Source of the DNA: Oscillospiraceae bacterium
Lineage (GTDB): Bacteria > Bacillota_A > Clostridia > Saccharofermentanales > Saccharofermentanaceae
Reading direction: 5' to 3'
DNA: 27,364 bases
Assembly (NCBI GenBank): GCA_902791885.1
Contig: CADAXO010000018.1
Coordinates: 1-27,364 of the forward strand
Shown here: one piece after another, positions 9,885 to 17,614 of the stretch
Position numbering within the stretch: the stretch's first letter is position 1
How the letters are laid out: every line of letters begins with the position of its first letter
The notes under the pieces: model-generated
What the model was told of the DNA's origin: nothing
The model's database searches: none
The model's input: only the letters and a program-made list of their open reading frames with translations
Translations under genes and position numbers: made by a program

Positions 9885-9944
9885 TGTTCATAATGTTCAT
9901 AACTCTGTAGATAACCTCAAAACAAGCCTTTCAAAAGTTCATAA
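9885..9944. repeat. Tandem TGTTCATAA repeats with a third copy 42 nt on
   Basis: Two perfect 9-bp copies abut at 9885-9893 and 9894-9902; a third (AGTTCATAA, one mismatch) is at 9936-9944, 42 nt or four helical turns after the second. On the minus strand the unit reads TTATGAACA, one base from the relaxed DnaA box TTATNCACA. The rest of the 9748-10121 gap is AT-rich, with no convincing protein gene. Confidence 0.45.
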
Positions 9945-10121
9945 CTTATCAAGTCAATGATTCTAAGGTTTTCGAGAAATATGTCCAAAGTATTGCCAAA
10001 TTATTACAAACTGTTTGCACAAACAAGGATGCCCATAATATGGGGCTTTATGACAAGTTCCACAGAAGAACGAATCAGAAGTGTCCACGGGAGAAATACA
10101 GTCAAAAATCAAAAAAAGATA

Positions 10122-10152
10122 TTGACACGCTGATTTTTGCATAGGGTATAAT
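10122..10152 (+). promoter_or_regulatory. Sigma-70-type promoter for a leaderless mRNA
   Basis: TTGACA at 10122-10127 and TATAAT at 10147-10152, both perfect but 19 nt apart. The ATG of the next gene is at 10160, only 7 nt after the -10 box, so transcription should start at or within about 2 nt of the start codon. No Shine-Dalgarno sequence lies between. Confidence 0.75.
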
Positions 10153-10159
10153 TGCACGT

Positions 10160-11362
10160 ATGAAAATCGTACTTACATGTCTTTTCGGTCTTGAAAGCTG
10201 CGTCCGTGACGACCTCACGGCAATAGGCTATGAACGCGAGTATATCAACGTTTCCGACGGAATGGTCACACTCGAAGCCGACGACGATACATGGGAATCG
10301 GATGTCGCCAGAGTCAATATGTGGACAAGAAGAGCGGAGCGTGTGCTTTTCGAAGTGGGCTCCTTCCCTGCCAAAGAGTTTGAAGAGCTTTTCGACGGCA
10401 CCTGCAAGCTTCCCTGGGACGAATTCATTCCCGAAGGCTATGCGTTCATAATCAACGGTTACTCGAGAAAGTCGAAGCTTTACGGCATCAGCGCATGCCA
10501 AAGCCTTGTTAAGAAGGCTGTTGTTAAATCCCTGTGCATAAGCCGCGGACTTAAAGCTGACGGCATCATCGCGGAAGACCCCGATAAGGGCACGGTAAGG
10601 ATTCAGTTCGGCATCGTTAACGACGTTGTCTCACTTATGATAGACACTTCGGGCGAGGGCCTTCACAAGCGAGGCTACCGTCCCCTGACACACGAAGCTC
10701 CCATTAGAGAAACACTTGCTTCAGGCATGATCACTCTCGCAAGATACAAGCCTTACGGCGCGGAAGCTCTCGCAGATCCGTTCTGCGGCTCGGGCACGAT
10801 CCTCATCGAAGCCGCCATGATGGCATGTAACATCGCTCCCGGCAAGAACAGACACTTCTCTTACGAGACCCTTCCCTATATCGGCGAATACGCAAGAAAG
10901 AAGGCATACGAGGAAGCTTTGTCCCTCGAAGACACCGAAAAGACGGATGACTGCTTCTTCTACGGCTCTGACATAGACCCCAAGGCTATCGAGTCTTCTA
11001 TAAGGAATGCCAAGAGCGCAGGCGTCTTCGATCACATAAAGTTCAATGTTGCAGATGCAGCTACAAGAACTCCGTCTTCATTTGAAAACATAACGGGATT
11101 CAAAAGAACGATGGTAATCACCAATCCGCCTTACGGAGGCAGACTCATGACTGTCGAGGAAGCATACGAGATCTATAAGATGATTTCTTCCCTTTACCTT
11201 ACAAATCAGGGCTTCTGCCGTCCCGGTATGAGACTTTCCGTAATCTCCCCCGACGATTCGTTCGAGCAGGCAACGGGACACAAGGCTGATAAGAGATTCA
11301 AGCTTTATAACGGCAACATAAAGTGCCAGCTTAACAACTACTTCAAGCTGAACAAATCTTAA
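10160..11362 (+). CDS. THUMP-domain class I SAM-dependent RNA methyltransferase (RlmL/YpsC family)
   Basis: Predicted to methylate N2 of a guanosine in RNA, most likely 23S rRNA by analogy with the RlmL N-terminal half. Order: a ferredoxin-like N-terminus starting MKIVLTCLFGLESCVRDDL, a THUMP domain at about 45-160, and a Rossmann methyltransferase with SAM motif DPFCGSGTILIEAA at 206-219, SDIDP at 270-274 and the catalytic NPPYG at 322-326. The length of 400 is close to the usual 370-390. The family N-terminus fixes the start at 10160, which makes the predicted transcript leaderless. Its stop overlaps the stop of the opposite glycosylase gene in TTAA. The exact modified base cannot be told from sequence. 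Confidence 0.92.
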   Translation: MKIVLTCLFGLESCVRDDLTAIGYEREYINVSDGMVTLEADDDTWESDVARVNMWTRRAERVLFEVGSFPAKEFEELFDGTCKLPWDEFIPEGYAFIINGYSRKSKLYGISACQSLVKKAVVKSLCISRGLKADGIIAEDPDKGTVRIQFGIVNDVVSLMIDTSGEGLHKRGYRPLTHEAPIRETLASGMITLARYKPYGAEALADPFCGSGTILIEAAMMACNIAPGKNRHFSYETLPYIGEYARKKAYEEALSLEDTEKTDDCFFYGSDIDPKAIESSIRNAKSAGVFDHIKFNVADAATRTPSSFENITGFKRTMVITNPPYGGRLMTVEEAYEIYKMISSLYLTNQGFCRPGMRLSVISPDDSFEQATGHKADKRFKLYNGNIKCQLNNYFKLNKS

Positions 11363-12204
11363 AGATCTGTTCCCTTCCTGATGTAATAGAACATGAACTG
11401 CTGAAGGATACCCGCTGTTTCCGGGTATCTTTCTTTATTGAAGGAACCGCCGTAGTACTTATCCTCAATCCTTTTTATCCACACATCCACAGGAAATCTT
11501 CCTATACGGTGAAAGCCGAAGAGCATGACGCAGTTCGCGACTTTCGTACCCACGCCGTACATAGCTGTAAGGACTTCATATAATTCTTCATCTGAAAGCT
11601 TCATCATGGCTTCGGGGATAAGCTTGCCGCTTTCGAAATCATGAATGGCCGACAGGATATATGCAGTTCTGTAACCCGCGCCGATCGCATCCAGGTCTTT
11701 CGCAGTAATGGAAGAAGCCTGAGAGACCGTCGGGAACGAATAGTAAATCTCCTTCAAAGGCTTTACGAAAGGCTTACCGAGTTCAGGCGCATCTATACGC
11801 GTACCGCCAAGCTCGGAGAATCTGTCTACACAGGTGGTTATGGACGGTATCGATCTTCTTTGGGAGATTATGTAGGAAATAACTGTCTCGAACACATCCT
11901 GCTTCAGGATCCTTATACCGTGGCCGTATGAAGCAGCGGCGCTAAGAAATTCATCATCCTTATCTATGCTCTTAACAACGCCATCATAATCATAGGACAG
12001 ATCAAAATAATCCATCCAGATATCTTCAAATTCTTTCTTCGTGCATGAGAATGCGTATTCGTTATCACCTAATGAAGCGATCTGAAGATACTTCCCGAAG
12101 GCGACCGTCTCCACATGCGTATCATCTATCGGATGAATGCGGAAAGCCTGACCGCTGTCCGCGATCTTCAAAGGGTCGAAGAAATCTATACGTTCCTTAT
12201 GCAT
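11359..12204 (-). CDS. OGG1-like DNA glycosylase/AP lyase
   Basis: Base-excision repair enzyme of the HhH-GPD superfamily, probably removing 8-oxoguanine. The N-terminal domain carries QAFR (19-22), as in OGG1-type proteins. The helix-hairpin-helix is MYGVGTKVANCVMLFG, with the expected Schiff-base lysine at Lys221 and the catalytic aspartate at Asp240 in FPVDVWIKRI. It has 281 residues from the ATG at 12204, which overlaps the corA stop (TAATG); an in-frame GTG at 12213 is an alternative. The ribosome binding site is weak either way, suggesting coupling to corA. No C-terminal iron-sulfur cluster cysteines of the Nth/MutY type are seen. AlkA-type alkylated-base activity is the alternative. 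Confidence 0.88.
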   Translation of the reverse strand: MHKERIDFFDPLKIADSGQAFRIHPIDDTHVETVAFGKYLQIASLGDNEYAFSCTKKEFEDIWMDYFDLSYDYDGVVKSIDKDDEFLSAAASYGHGIRILKQDVFETVISYIISQRRSIPSITTCVDRFSELGGTRIDAPELGKPFVKPLKEIYYSFPTVSQASSITAKDLDAIGAGYRTAYILSAIHDFESGKLIPEAMMKLSDEELYEVLTAMYGVGTKVANCVMLFGFHRIGRFPVDVWIKRIEDKYYGGSFNKERYPETAGILQQFMFYYIRKGTDL

Positions 12205-13124
12205 TACAGCCACTTTTTCTTCTTAAAGAACAGAAGGCTCAAGATCACGATCAGAACACTTACGGCAAATACAAGAGGATATCCTATCTCCCAGTTAAGT
12301 TCGGGCATGTATTTGAAGTTCATTCCGTACCATCCGGCTATCAGTGTAAGCGGCATGAATATTGTTGTGACTACCGTAAGCAGAGTCATGATGTGATTCT
12401 GTCTGACTTCGATCCTTGATTCATATGTATCACGGATCTGGCTCGTGTAATCGATCAGCGAGTTGACCACATCGTAAAGCCTTGAGACTCTGTTCGAGAA
12501 CAGCTTGAAGAATCTGATGTTATCAGTCTTAAAGAAGTTATTCTCATTCTCCTCGAACTCCTGTGAAAGATCGATAAGCTGGCTGTAGTGAATACGAAGA
12601 TCTCTGAGTTCTCCTCTTATGTCATTTACACGCTCAAGATCAGCCTCGTTATCGGCATTGTTGTCTATATCTTTATCGATCTTATCAAGTTCGCGTTCAT
12701 AAGACTCGAGCATCGCCAGATCCTCATGGATGATCTGTTCCAGGAAATCATAAATAAAACGCTCAAGACTCGGAAGTCTCCACTTCTTGGTGTTGATGAC
12801 CTTCCTGATTATCTTAAGAGCATTGTCATTCGGATCGATAAAAACGATTCCCTTCTCATCCAGAGCGAATGCAAAGTCTTTGTAGTCTCCTGAGATATTC
12901 TTCCTGTCAGGCAGAGAGAACGTACCTGTTACGGAATCATAGTTAACCTCGGCCTTAGTCGTATAAAGCTCAGAGCCGTCAAACTCCATATCGATTCCCA
13001 TCTCGAAGTCATCCTTCTTCTGCGCCCACTCTTCAGGCGTCAGGATAACAACATACTGACTCTTTCCGCTTAGACATTCATCGCGGCCGACTTCTCTTAA
13101 TGTGCTTTCGATCAAATAATACAT
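12204..13124 (-). CDS. corA: CorA-family magnesium transporter
   Basis: Homopentameric divalent cation channel. The 306 residues comprise an N-terminal cytoplasmic domain, a long charged helical region (115-245) that forms the funnel, and two C-terminal membrane helices at about 248-266 and 280-300. The family signature GMN is at 267-269 (WYGMNFKYMPELNW), followed by the periplasmic loop and a lysine-rich end. The start has AAGGA about 12 nt upstream. It is divergent from metF, with 89 nt between them, and is followed directly by the glycosylase gene. Cobalt or zinc transport cannot be excluded. Confidence 0.94.
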   Translation of the reverse strand: MYYLIESTLREVGRDECLSGKSQYVVILTPEEWAQKKDDFEMGIDMEFDGSELYTTKAEVNYDSVTGTFSLPDRKNISGDYKDFAFALDEKGIVFIDPNDNALKIIRKVINTKKWRLPSLERFIYDFLEQIIHEDLAMLESYERELDKIDKDIDNNADNEADLERVNDIRGELRDLRIHYSQLIDLSQEFEENENNFFKTDNIRFFKLFSNRVSRLYDVVNSLIDYTSQIRDTYESRIEVRQNHIMTLLTVVTTIFMPLTLIAGWYGMNFKYMPELNWEIGYPLVFAVSVLIVILSLLFFKKKKWL

Positions 13125-13159
13125 AGAAATACTCTATCCTTTTTTGTCTGATAATAAAA

Positions 13160-13181
13160 GCACTATATGTTAAAATAGTGC
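13160..13181. promoter_or_regulatory. Candidate operator: inverted repeat over the metF -10 box
   Basis: Perfect arms GCACTAT (13160-13166) and ATAGTGC (13175-13181) with 8 nt between. The spacer holds most of an extended -10 box, TGTTAAAAT at 13168-13176, that would serve metF. The repeat sits between divergent corA and metF, so a bound protein could control one or both. No regulator is adjacent. Confidence 0.5.
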
Positions 13182-13213
13182 GGTAAAATCAAAGATAATA
13201 AGGGGCACATTAT

Positions 13214-14074
13214 ATGAAGCTTACCGATATATATAACCAGGATAAGACAATACTCTCATTCGAGATCTTCCCTCCCAAGGCGGAGTCTGAGCTCAATAAC
13301 ATCGACGAGACTTTGGAGATGCTTTGCGATCTTCATCCGGATTATATCTCGGTTACTTTCGGTGCAGGCGGATCATCCAATAACAATAAGACGATCGCCA
13401 TCTGCAAGAAGATCAAGGAACAGTATCACACTGAGCCTGTCGCACATCTCACCTGCCTTTCATATGACAAGCATGAGATCGATGAATTCAGCAAAGAACT
13501 TGAGGATGCCGGTATCGAGAACATTCTCGCTTTAAGAGGCGACGTTAACCCCAATGCCCCGGCAAAGGGAGTATTCTCACACGCAAGCGAACTTATCGAA
13601 TACATCAAGCCTAAGACAAATTTCTGTATCGCAGGAGCCTGCTACCCTGAGTGCCACAGTGAATCTCCCGATAAAGTTACGGAGATCCGTAACCTTAAGA
13701 AGAAAGTCGACGCAGGAGCAGACGTTCTTCTTTCGCAGTTATTCTTCGACAACAAGTACTTTTTCGACATGGTCGAAAGTGCAAGGATCGCAGGTATCGA
13801 TGTACCGATAACTCCCGGTATCATGCCGTGTCTTACAGTAGCATCGATCAAGAGAATGGTATCCACATGCGGAGCTACTCTTCCCGAGAATTTCCAGCGA
13901 ATCGTAGACCGCTACGGCGATAATCCCGATGCTTTCCTCGATGCAGGTCTTGCATATGCCATCAGCCAGATCATCGACCTTCTGACAACAGGCTGCGACG
14001 GAATCCACCTTTACACAATGAACCGTCCTTCCGCAGTTAAGAGGATCTGCGACGGCATCAAGAATATCATCTGA
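13214..14074 (+). CDS. metF: 5,10-methylenetetrahydrofolate reductase
   Basis: Reduces methylene-THF to methyl-THF for methionine synthesis or the methyl branch of C1 metabolism. The length of 286 is normal for the bacterial enzyme. Motifs: LSFEIFPPK at 14-22 with the active-site glutamate Glu17, VTFGAGGS, NILALRGD with the flavin-site aspartate, and the GIMPCLT segment. AGGGG lies 8 nt before the ATG. The gene stands alone between corA and a bidirectional terminator, with no acetogenesis genes nearby and no S-box leader in the short upstream region. Confidence 0.96.
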   Translation: MKLTDIYNQDKTILSFEIFPPKAESELNNIDETLEMLCDLHPDYISVTFGAGGSSNNNKTIAICKKIKEQYHTEPVAHLTCLSYDKHEIDEFSKELEDAGIENILALRGDVNPNAPAKGVFSHASELIEYIKPKTNFCIAGACYPECHSESPDKVTEIRNLKKKVDAGADVLLSQLFFDNKYFFDMVESARIAGIDVPITPGIMPCLTVASIKRMVSTCGATLPENFQRIVDRYGDNPDAFLDAGLAYAISQIIDLLTTGCDGIHLYTMNRPSAVKRICDGIKNII

Positions 14075-14095
14075 TCCGCTGATTTATTATCAAAC

Positions 14096-14125
14096 AAAAA
14101 AGCCGCGACAATTGCCGCGGCTTTC
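14096..14125. terminator. Bidirectional terminator between metF and the SDR gene
   Basis: Stem arms AGCCGCG (14101-14107) and CGCGGCT (14116-14122) around an 8-nt loop, with an A-run before and TTT after. It can end transcription of metF on the plus strand and of the dehydrogenase gene on the minus strand. Confidence 0.85.
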
Positions 14126-14145
14126 TTAATTCTAATATTCAATTA

Positions 14146-14931
14146 TTATACGCAGGTATAGCCGCCGTCTACAGCGATCGTCTGACCTGTTACATAGGAA
14201 GACTCCTCAGCGCCGAGGAATACAGCTACGGAATTGAGCTCACCCTCGTTACCGTATCTCTTCATAGGAACGGACTGGTTAGCGAAAGCCTGGAAATACT
14301 CAGAGTTAAGAGTATCAGTTGTAAGCTCTGTATAGAAGTAACCCGGGCAGATCGTGTTAACTGTGATGTTGGATGTAGCAAGCTCAGCAGCTGCACCTCT
14401 TGAGAAGTTAACAACAGCACCCTTAGTTGTGTGATAAGCGATAGTAGGAATAGCTGTGTTACCTACGATGCCGTAGATAGATGCGATGTTGATTACTCGG
14501 CCGTATTTCTGCTTACCATCAGCCATTGCCTCCTTCATGAGGTTAACGAATGCCTGTGTAACAGAGAATACGGAAGTAAGATCGAGATTCACAGTGAAGT
14601 CCCAGTCATCTCTTTTAAAATCAACGAAAGGTGTACCTGTACCCTTCTCTCCGCCTGCATCGTTGATGATAACTTCGCAGTGACCGAAGTGCTCCTTAAC
14701 AGCCTTTACTGCATTGGCAATGGACTCAGAATCAGTAACATCACATGCAACAGGAAGAACATCAACGCCGTACTTCTCTGACCACTCCTTTGCACTTGCC
14801 TCGAGTCTTTCAATTCTTCTTGCGAGAAGAACGAGATTAGCCTTCTGCTGTGCGAATCCCTCAGCCATCTGCTTACCTAAGCCGGATGACGCACCTGTGA
14901 TCGCAACAACTTTTCCTGAATAATCGAACAT
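14146..14931 (-). CDS. Short-chain dehydrogenase/reductase, gluconate 5-dehydrogenase-like
   Basis: NAD(P)-dependent oxidoreductase of the classical SDR family, 261 residues. The nucleotide-binding TGASSGLG is at 12-19; the catalytic Ser151, Tyr166 and Lys170 are present (YHTTK). The structural NNAG motif reads NDAGG at 90-94, an unusual substitution. The C-terminus VTGQTIAVDGGYT is typical. The overall pattern resembles gluconate 5-dehydrogenase/KduD enzymes, but no sugar-acid genes are nearby, so the substrate is not known. It has a strong AGGAGG site, its own predicted promoter and a shared downstream terminator, so it is probably monocistronic. Confidence 0.9.
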   Translation of the reverse strand: MFDYSGKVVAITGASSGLGKQMAEGFAQQKANLVLLARRIERLEASAKEWSEKYGVDVLPVACDVTDSESIANAVKAVKEHFGHCEVIINDAGGEKGTGTPFVDFKRDDWDFTVNLDLTSVFSVTQAFVNLMKEAMADGKQKYGRVINIASIYGIVGNTAIPTIAYHTTKGAVVNFSRGAAAELATSNITVNTICPGYFYTELTTDTLNSEYFQAFANQSVPMKRYGNEGELNSVAVFLGAEESSYVTGQTIAVDGGYTCV

Positions 14932-14968
14932 ACTGATATTCCTCCTGAAAGATTTATTTTACGTGAAG

Positions 14969-14974
14969 ATTATA
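14969..14974 (-). promoter_or_regulatory. Predicted -10 box for the SDR gene
   Basis: TATAAT on the minus strand just downstream of the terminator at 14992-15027. The expected leader is about 30 nt. The -35 region is only a T-rich stretch, so strength is uncertain. Confidence 0.5.
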
Positions 14975-14991
14975 AACAAGGAAATGAACAT

Positions 14992-15027
14992 AAAAACAAC
15001 GAAGGTTAGTCAATATTAACCTTCGTT
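14992..15027 (-). terminator. Rho-independent terminator of the iorA-iorB-yhaM operon
   Basis: An 11-bp perfect stem, AACGAAGGTTA (14998-15008) and TAACCTTCGTT (15017-15027), with an 8-nt loop. Read on the minus strand it is followed by G and five T (14997-14992), placing it 55 nt beyond the yhaM stop. Confidence 0.85.
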
Positions 15028-15082
15028 TTCAAATAATGAATATAAAAGTTGTTCTTTTCAAACCATGAGTTTCAAATAAAAA

Positions 15083-16072
15083 TCACTTAGGCTTATAAAG
15101 TGAAGAATTCTCAAGTGCGAAGACACGGTCCGTCATCTCGCCGGGCTCGATCTTTCCCATCTCCTTTTCGAAGATATACATACGGCTGTCGATCATATCG
15201 AGCTCGTGAAGAAGGAATGCTTCAGGCGTAGCGGGTGTCGTTATCGCACCGTACTCCAAAGAGCCATGATGAGAAGCGATCATGTGCCTGATCTGACGTA
15301 CTTCTTCCTCGTTATAAGGTCCGTTCTTGGCTTCCTCAGCAACCATCTCCATACCGATAACGGCGTGTCCGAAAAGCCTTCCGTCGACGGAATAATCTGC
15401 TGTTCCCAATTCATCGGTATCAAGCTCGTGAAGTTTACCGATGTCATGCAAAGCCGTGCCGCATACAAGAAGCTCGAGGTTAACGTGCTTATATACCTTG
15501 CAGATATAGAATGCCGAATAGACCATTCTGAATGTATGGTACAAAAGACCGCCTCTCATATCGTGATGAATGCTGTGTGCGGCAGACGACTTACAAAAGC
15601 TCTCTTTATTCTTATTAAGAAGTCTTATCGTAAGAGCCGCTGCGCTGTAATCATCATCGGGAACGCTGTAAGAATTAAAGTCGTAAGTTCTTCCGGTACT
15701 CTTCTTGATCGAATCGATGATCTTCTTATACATATCCTCGATGTCATAAGGAGGAGCCTGAACGAACTTCTCGACCTTGGCTTCGGGATCACGGCAAACG
15801 GCAACGTTCTCAACGATATAGTTCTTCTTATTGTTGTATGTCTTAACACTGAAAGTAAGATCTACGACTTTACCGACATCAACACCGAACGACTTGACCG
15901 TCTCTTCGGTCTTATCGAAGAAATTAGCCGTTACCTTATCAACGCCGTCAGAGAAAACGAAGTTGACGAAAGGCTTATCCGTCTTACTGACCTTCTCCGT
16001 CATCTCGGTTACGAGAACGGTGTAATTATAAGTGCTTCCGACTTCTGTATCGTTGAATTTACCTATGTTCAT
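15083..16072 (-). CDS. yhaM: YhaM-type 3'-5' exoribonuclease (OB-fold plus HD domain)
   Basis: Predicted 3'-to-5' exonuclease acting on RNA or single-stranded DNA. Residues 1-95 form an OB-fold nucleic-acid-binding domain; residues about 165-300 form an HD metal-dependent hydrolase domain with His179, the His209-Asp210 doublet (ALHDIGK), His236, the His268-His269 pair (ASHHG) and a late aspartate in ELDMID. The length of 329 is close to the 314 of Bacillus YhaM. The ATG overlaps the iorB stop (ATGA). Being cotranscribed with iorAB gives no functional clue; the link may be incidental. Confidence 0.92.
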   Translation of the reverse strand: MNIGKFNDTEVGSTYNYTVLVTEMTEKVSKTDKPFVNFVFSDGVDKVTANFFDKTEETVKSFGVDVGKVVDLTFSVKTYNNKKNYIVENVAVCRDPEAKVEKFVQAPPYDIEDMYKKIIDSIKKSTGRTYDFNSYSVPDDDYSAAALTIRLLNKNKESFCKSSAAHSIHHDMRGGLLYHTFRMVYSAFYICKVYKHVNLELLVCGTALHDIGKLHELDTDELGTADYSVDGRLFGHAVIGMEMVAEEAKNGPYNEEEVRQIRHMIASHHGSLEYGAITTPATPEAFLLHELDMIDSRMYIFEKEMGKIEPGEMTDRVFALENSSLYKPK

Positions 16073-16674
16073 GCCTGACCTGCCGTCCTGCCCTTCTCGA
16101 ATGCGCTTAAGTTGCCGGGTATCGTCTTGGCCTTAGAGGCGAATGCCTCTTCAATGGCCTTCTTCCACTCGTCCTCATCAGCTCCGAAGTAATTGGACAA
16201 AGCGCCGAGCATAACGATATTTGTAGCCTTGGTTGTACCTGTTTCAAGTGAAAGTCCCGTAGCATCGATGGAAACGATCTTGGCATCATCACCTGCTGCA
16301 GCCTTCAAGCTGTCGATAACGCCCTCTGGGTACTTCATCTGTCCCATGAGAACAGGCAGAGACTTGATCTGCTGTGTATTAACGATCATAGTGCCGCCCT
16401 TCTTAAGAAGCTTAGCCCATCTTACGGATTCAACCTCTTCGAATGACAGAATGAAATCAGCTGTTCCCTCTTCGATGATGGGAGAATGAACCTCGGGAGC
16501 GATCTTTACATAAGTTACTACGGAACCGCCTCTCTGGCTCATTCCGTGAACCTCAGAAACCTTAACATCAAGGCCTAAGTTCATGGCAAGGATTCCGAGA
16601 AGCTTACCTGCGATAAGTGTTCCCTGTCCACCGACACCGGCAAGTACTATTGAAGCATTAATCTCATTACTCAT
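16069..16674 (-). CDS. iorB: Indolepyruvate ferredoxin oxidoreductase, beta subunit
   Basis: Smaller subunit of the TPP- and ferredoxin-dependent enzyme that decarboxylates aryl pyruvates to aryl-acetyl-CoA. The fold of the gamma-type domain of 2-oxoacid oxidoreductases is recognisable: VLAGVGGQGTLIAGKLLG near the start, SEVHGMSQRGGSVVTYVKI, and NIVMLGALSNYFG. The start is ATG at 16674, 8 nt after GGAGG, giving 201 residues; an upstream in-frame codon at 16704 overlaps iorA and lacks support. The gene is intact although its partner iorA is broken. Confidence 0.93.
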   Translation of the reverse strand: MSNEINASIVLAGVGGQGTLIAGKLLGILAMNLGLDVKVSEVHGMSQRGGSVVTYVKIAPEVHSPIIEEGTADFILSFEEVESVRWAKLLKKGGTMIVNTQQIKSLPVLMGQMKYPEGVIDSLKAAAGDDAKIVSIDATGLSLETGTTKATNIVMLGALSNYFGADEDEWKKAIEEAFASKAKTIPGNLSAFEKGRTAGQA

Positions 16675-16678
16675 ATTC

Positions 16679-17614
16679 TTATTCCTCCGCCTTCTCGAGC
16701 GCACCGAAACGGCACATATTCACGCAAAGTCCGCAGTTATTGCAGGATTCTGCATCGATTGACGGGAATCCTTCCGCGTCGATCGTAAGTGCAGGACACA
16801 TGATCCTTGCACAGGCACCGCACTTCTTACACTTCTCATAATCAACGGAAGCCTCAACACCCTTCTTTGCTCTTCCTGTGGGGATGAGTGCGCAGGGTCT
16901 TCTCGCGATAACAACAGAGACGACATCCCTTTCGAGCTCTTCCTTGATGACCTTCTCGCAGTCGAATGTGTCTACGGGGTCAACGACTCTGATGGCCTCA
17001 GGTACTACGCCCAAGCTCTCGCAAAGCTTCTCAAGCGATACTGCAGGAGCAGCCTCGAGTCTTATGTTCTTACCTGTGGAAGGGTTCTGCTGGTGGCCGG
17101 TCATACCCGTGATGGAGTTATCGAGAATGATGAGCGTGATGCAGCTTCCGTTATAAACGGCATTCATGAGATTCGTTACACCTGAATGCAGGAAAGTGGA
17201 ATCTCCGATAACGCCGACTGTCTTCTTGGAATCTTCGTGGTCCGTAGCCTTATCAAAGCCGTGAGCCATACCTACGGAAGCACCCATACATACAACAGTG
17301 TCAACGGCCTGCATAGGAGGCAGCGCACCTAATGTGTAGCATCCGATATCGCCCGTAACGTTAACCTTGAGTCTCTTCAAGGCAAGGAACAGGCCCTTGT
17401 GGGGACATCCTGCGCAAAGCACCGGAGGACGGCCCGGGATCTCGGGAAGCTTAGCAACATCGAAAGCTGTTGCAGGAAGATCCTCGTCTGTGAGCTTCTC
17501 CTTAAGAAGTCTTGCAGTATACTCACCCTGAAGCGTGAAAAGCTCTTTACCCTCGCACTTAACGCCCATAGCCTTGATCTCGGTCTCGAGGAAAGGATCG
17601 AGCTCCTCAACCAC
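16679..17614 (-). pseudogene. iorA: Indolepyruvate ferredoxin oxidoreductase alpha subunit, C-terminal part (frame-shifted)
   Basis: C-terminal 300 or so residues of IorA, open from the break near 17683 in a different frame from the N-terminal part. It holds the CAGCPHKGLF segment, the TPP-binding GDSTFLHSGVTNLMNA region, and two ferredoxin-type cluster motifs at the end (CKKCGACARIMCP and CNNCGLCVNMC). In this frame the coding sense resumes with GLVWPLSEKVIKDF just after the break. It has no ribosome binding site of its own; the GTG at 17614 sits inside conserved sequence (VVVEELDP) and is not a natural start. iorB follows after 4 nt. Confidence 0.85.

Noticed and set aside
9781..9960. Replication origin
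   Set aside because: The repeats are only DnaA-box-like, with one mismatch to the relaxed consensus, and neither dnaA, dnaN nor other origin genes are nearby.
10031..10052. Possible weak hairpin around GCCCATAATATGGGGC
   Set aside because: Only about five clean pairs with a 3-nt loop, no T-run of note, and no gene that it would terminate.
9963..10157. Small minus-strand open frame of 64 codons in the gap before the methyltransferase
   Set aside because: No ribosome binding site, a cysteine-rich nonsense-like product, and it overlaps the promoter at 10122-10152.
13125..13213. S-box (SAM) riboswitch before metF
   Set aside because: The gap is 89 nt and lacks the conserved SAM-I core; an inverted repeat is found instead.
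15206..16078. Long plus-strand open frame (290 codons) opposite yhaM
   Set aside because: Shadow of a well-supported HD-domain gene; the translation matches no family I recognise and has no supporting start region.
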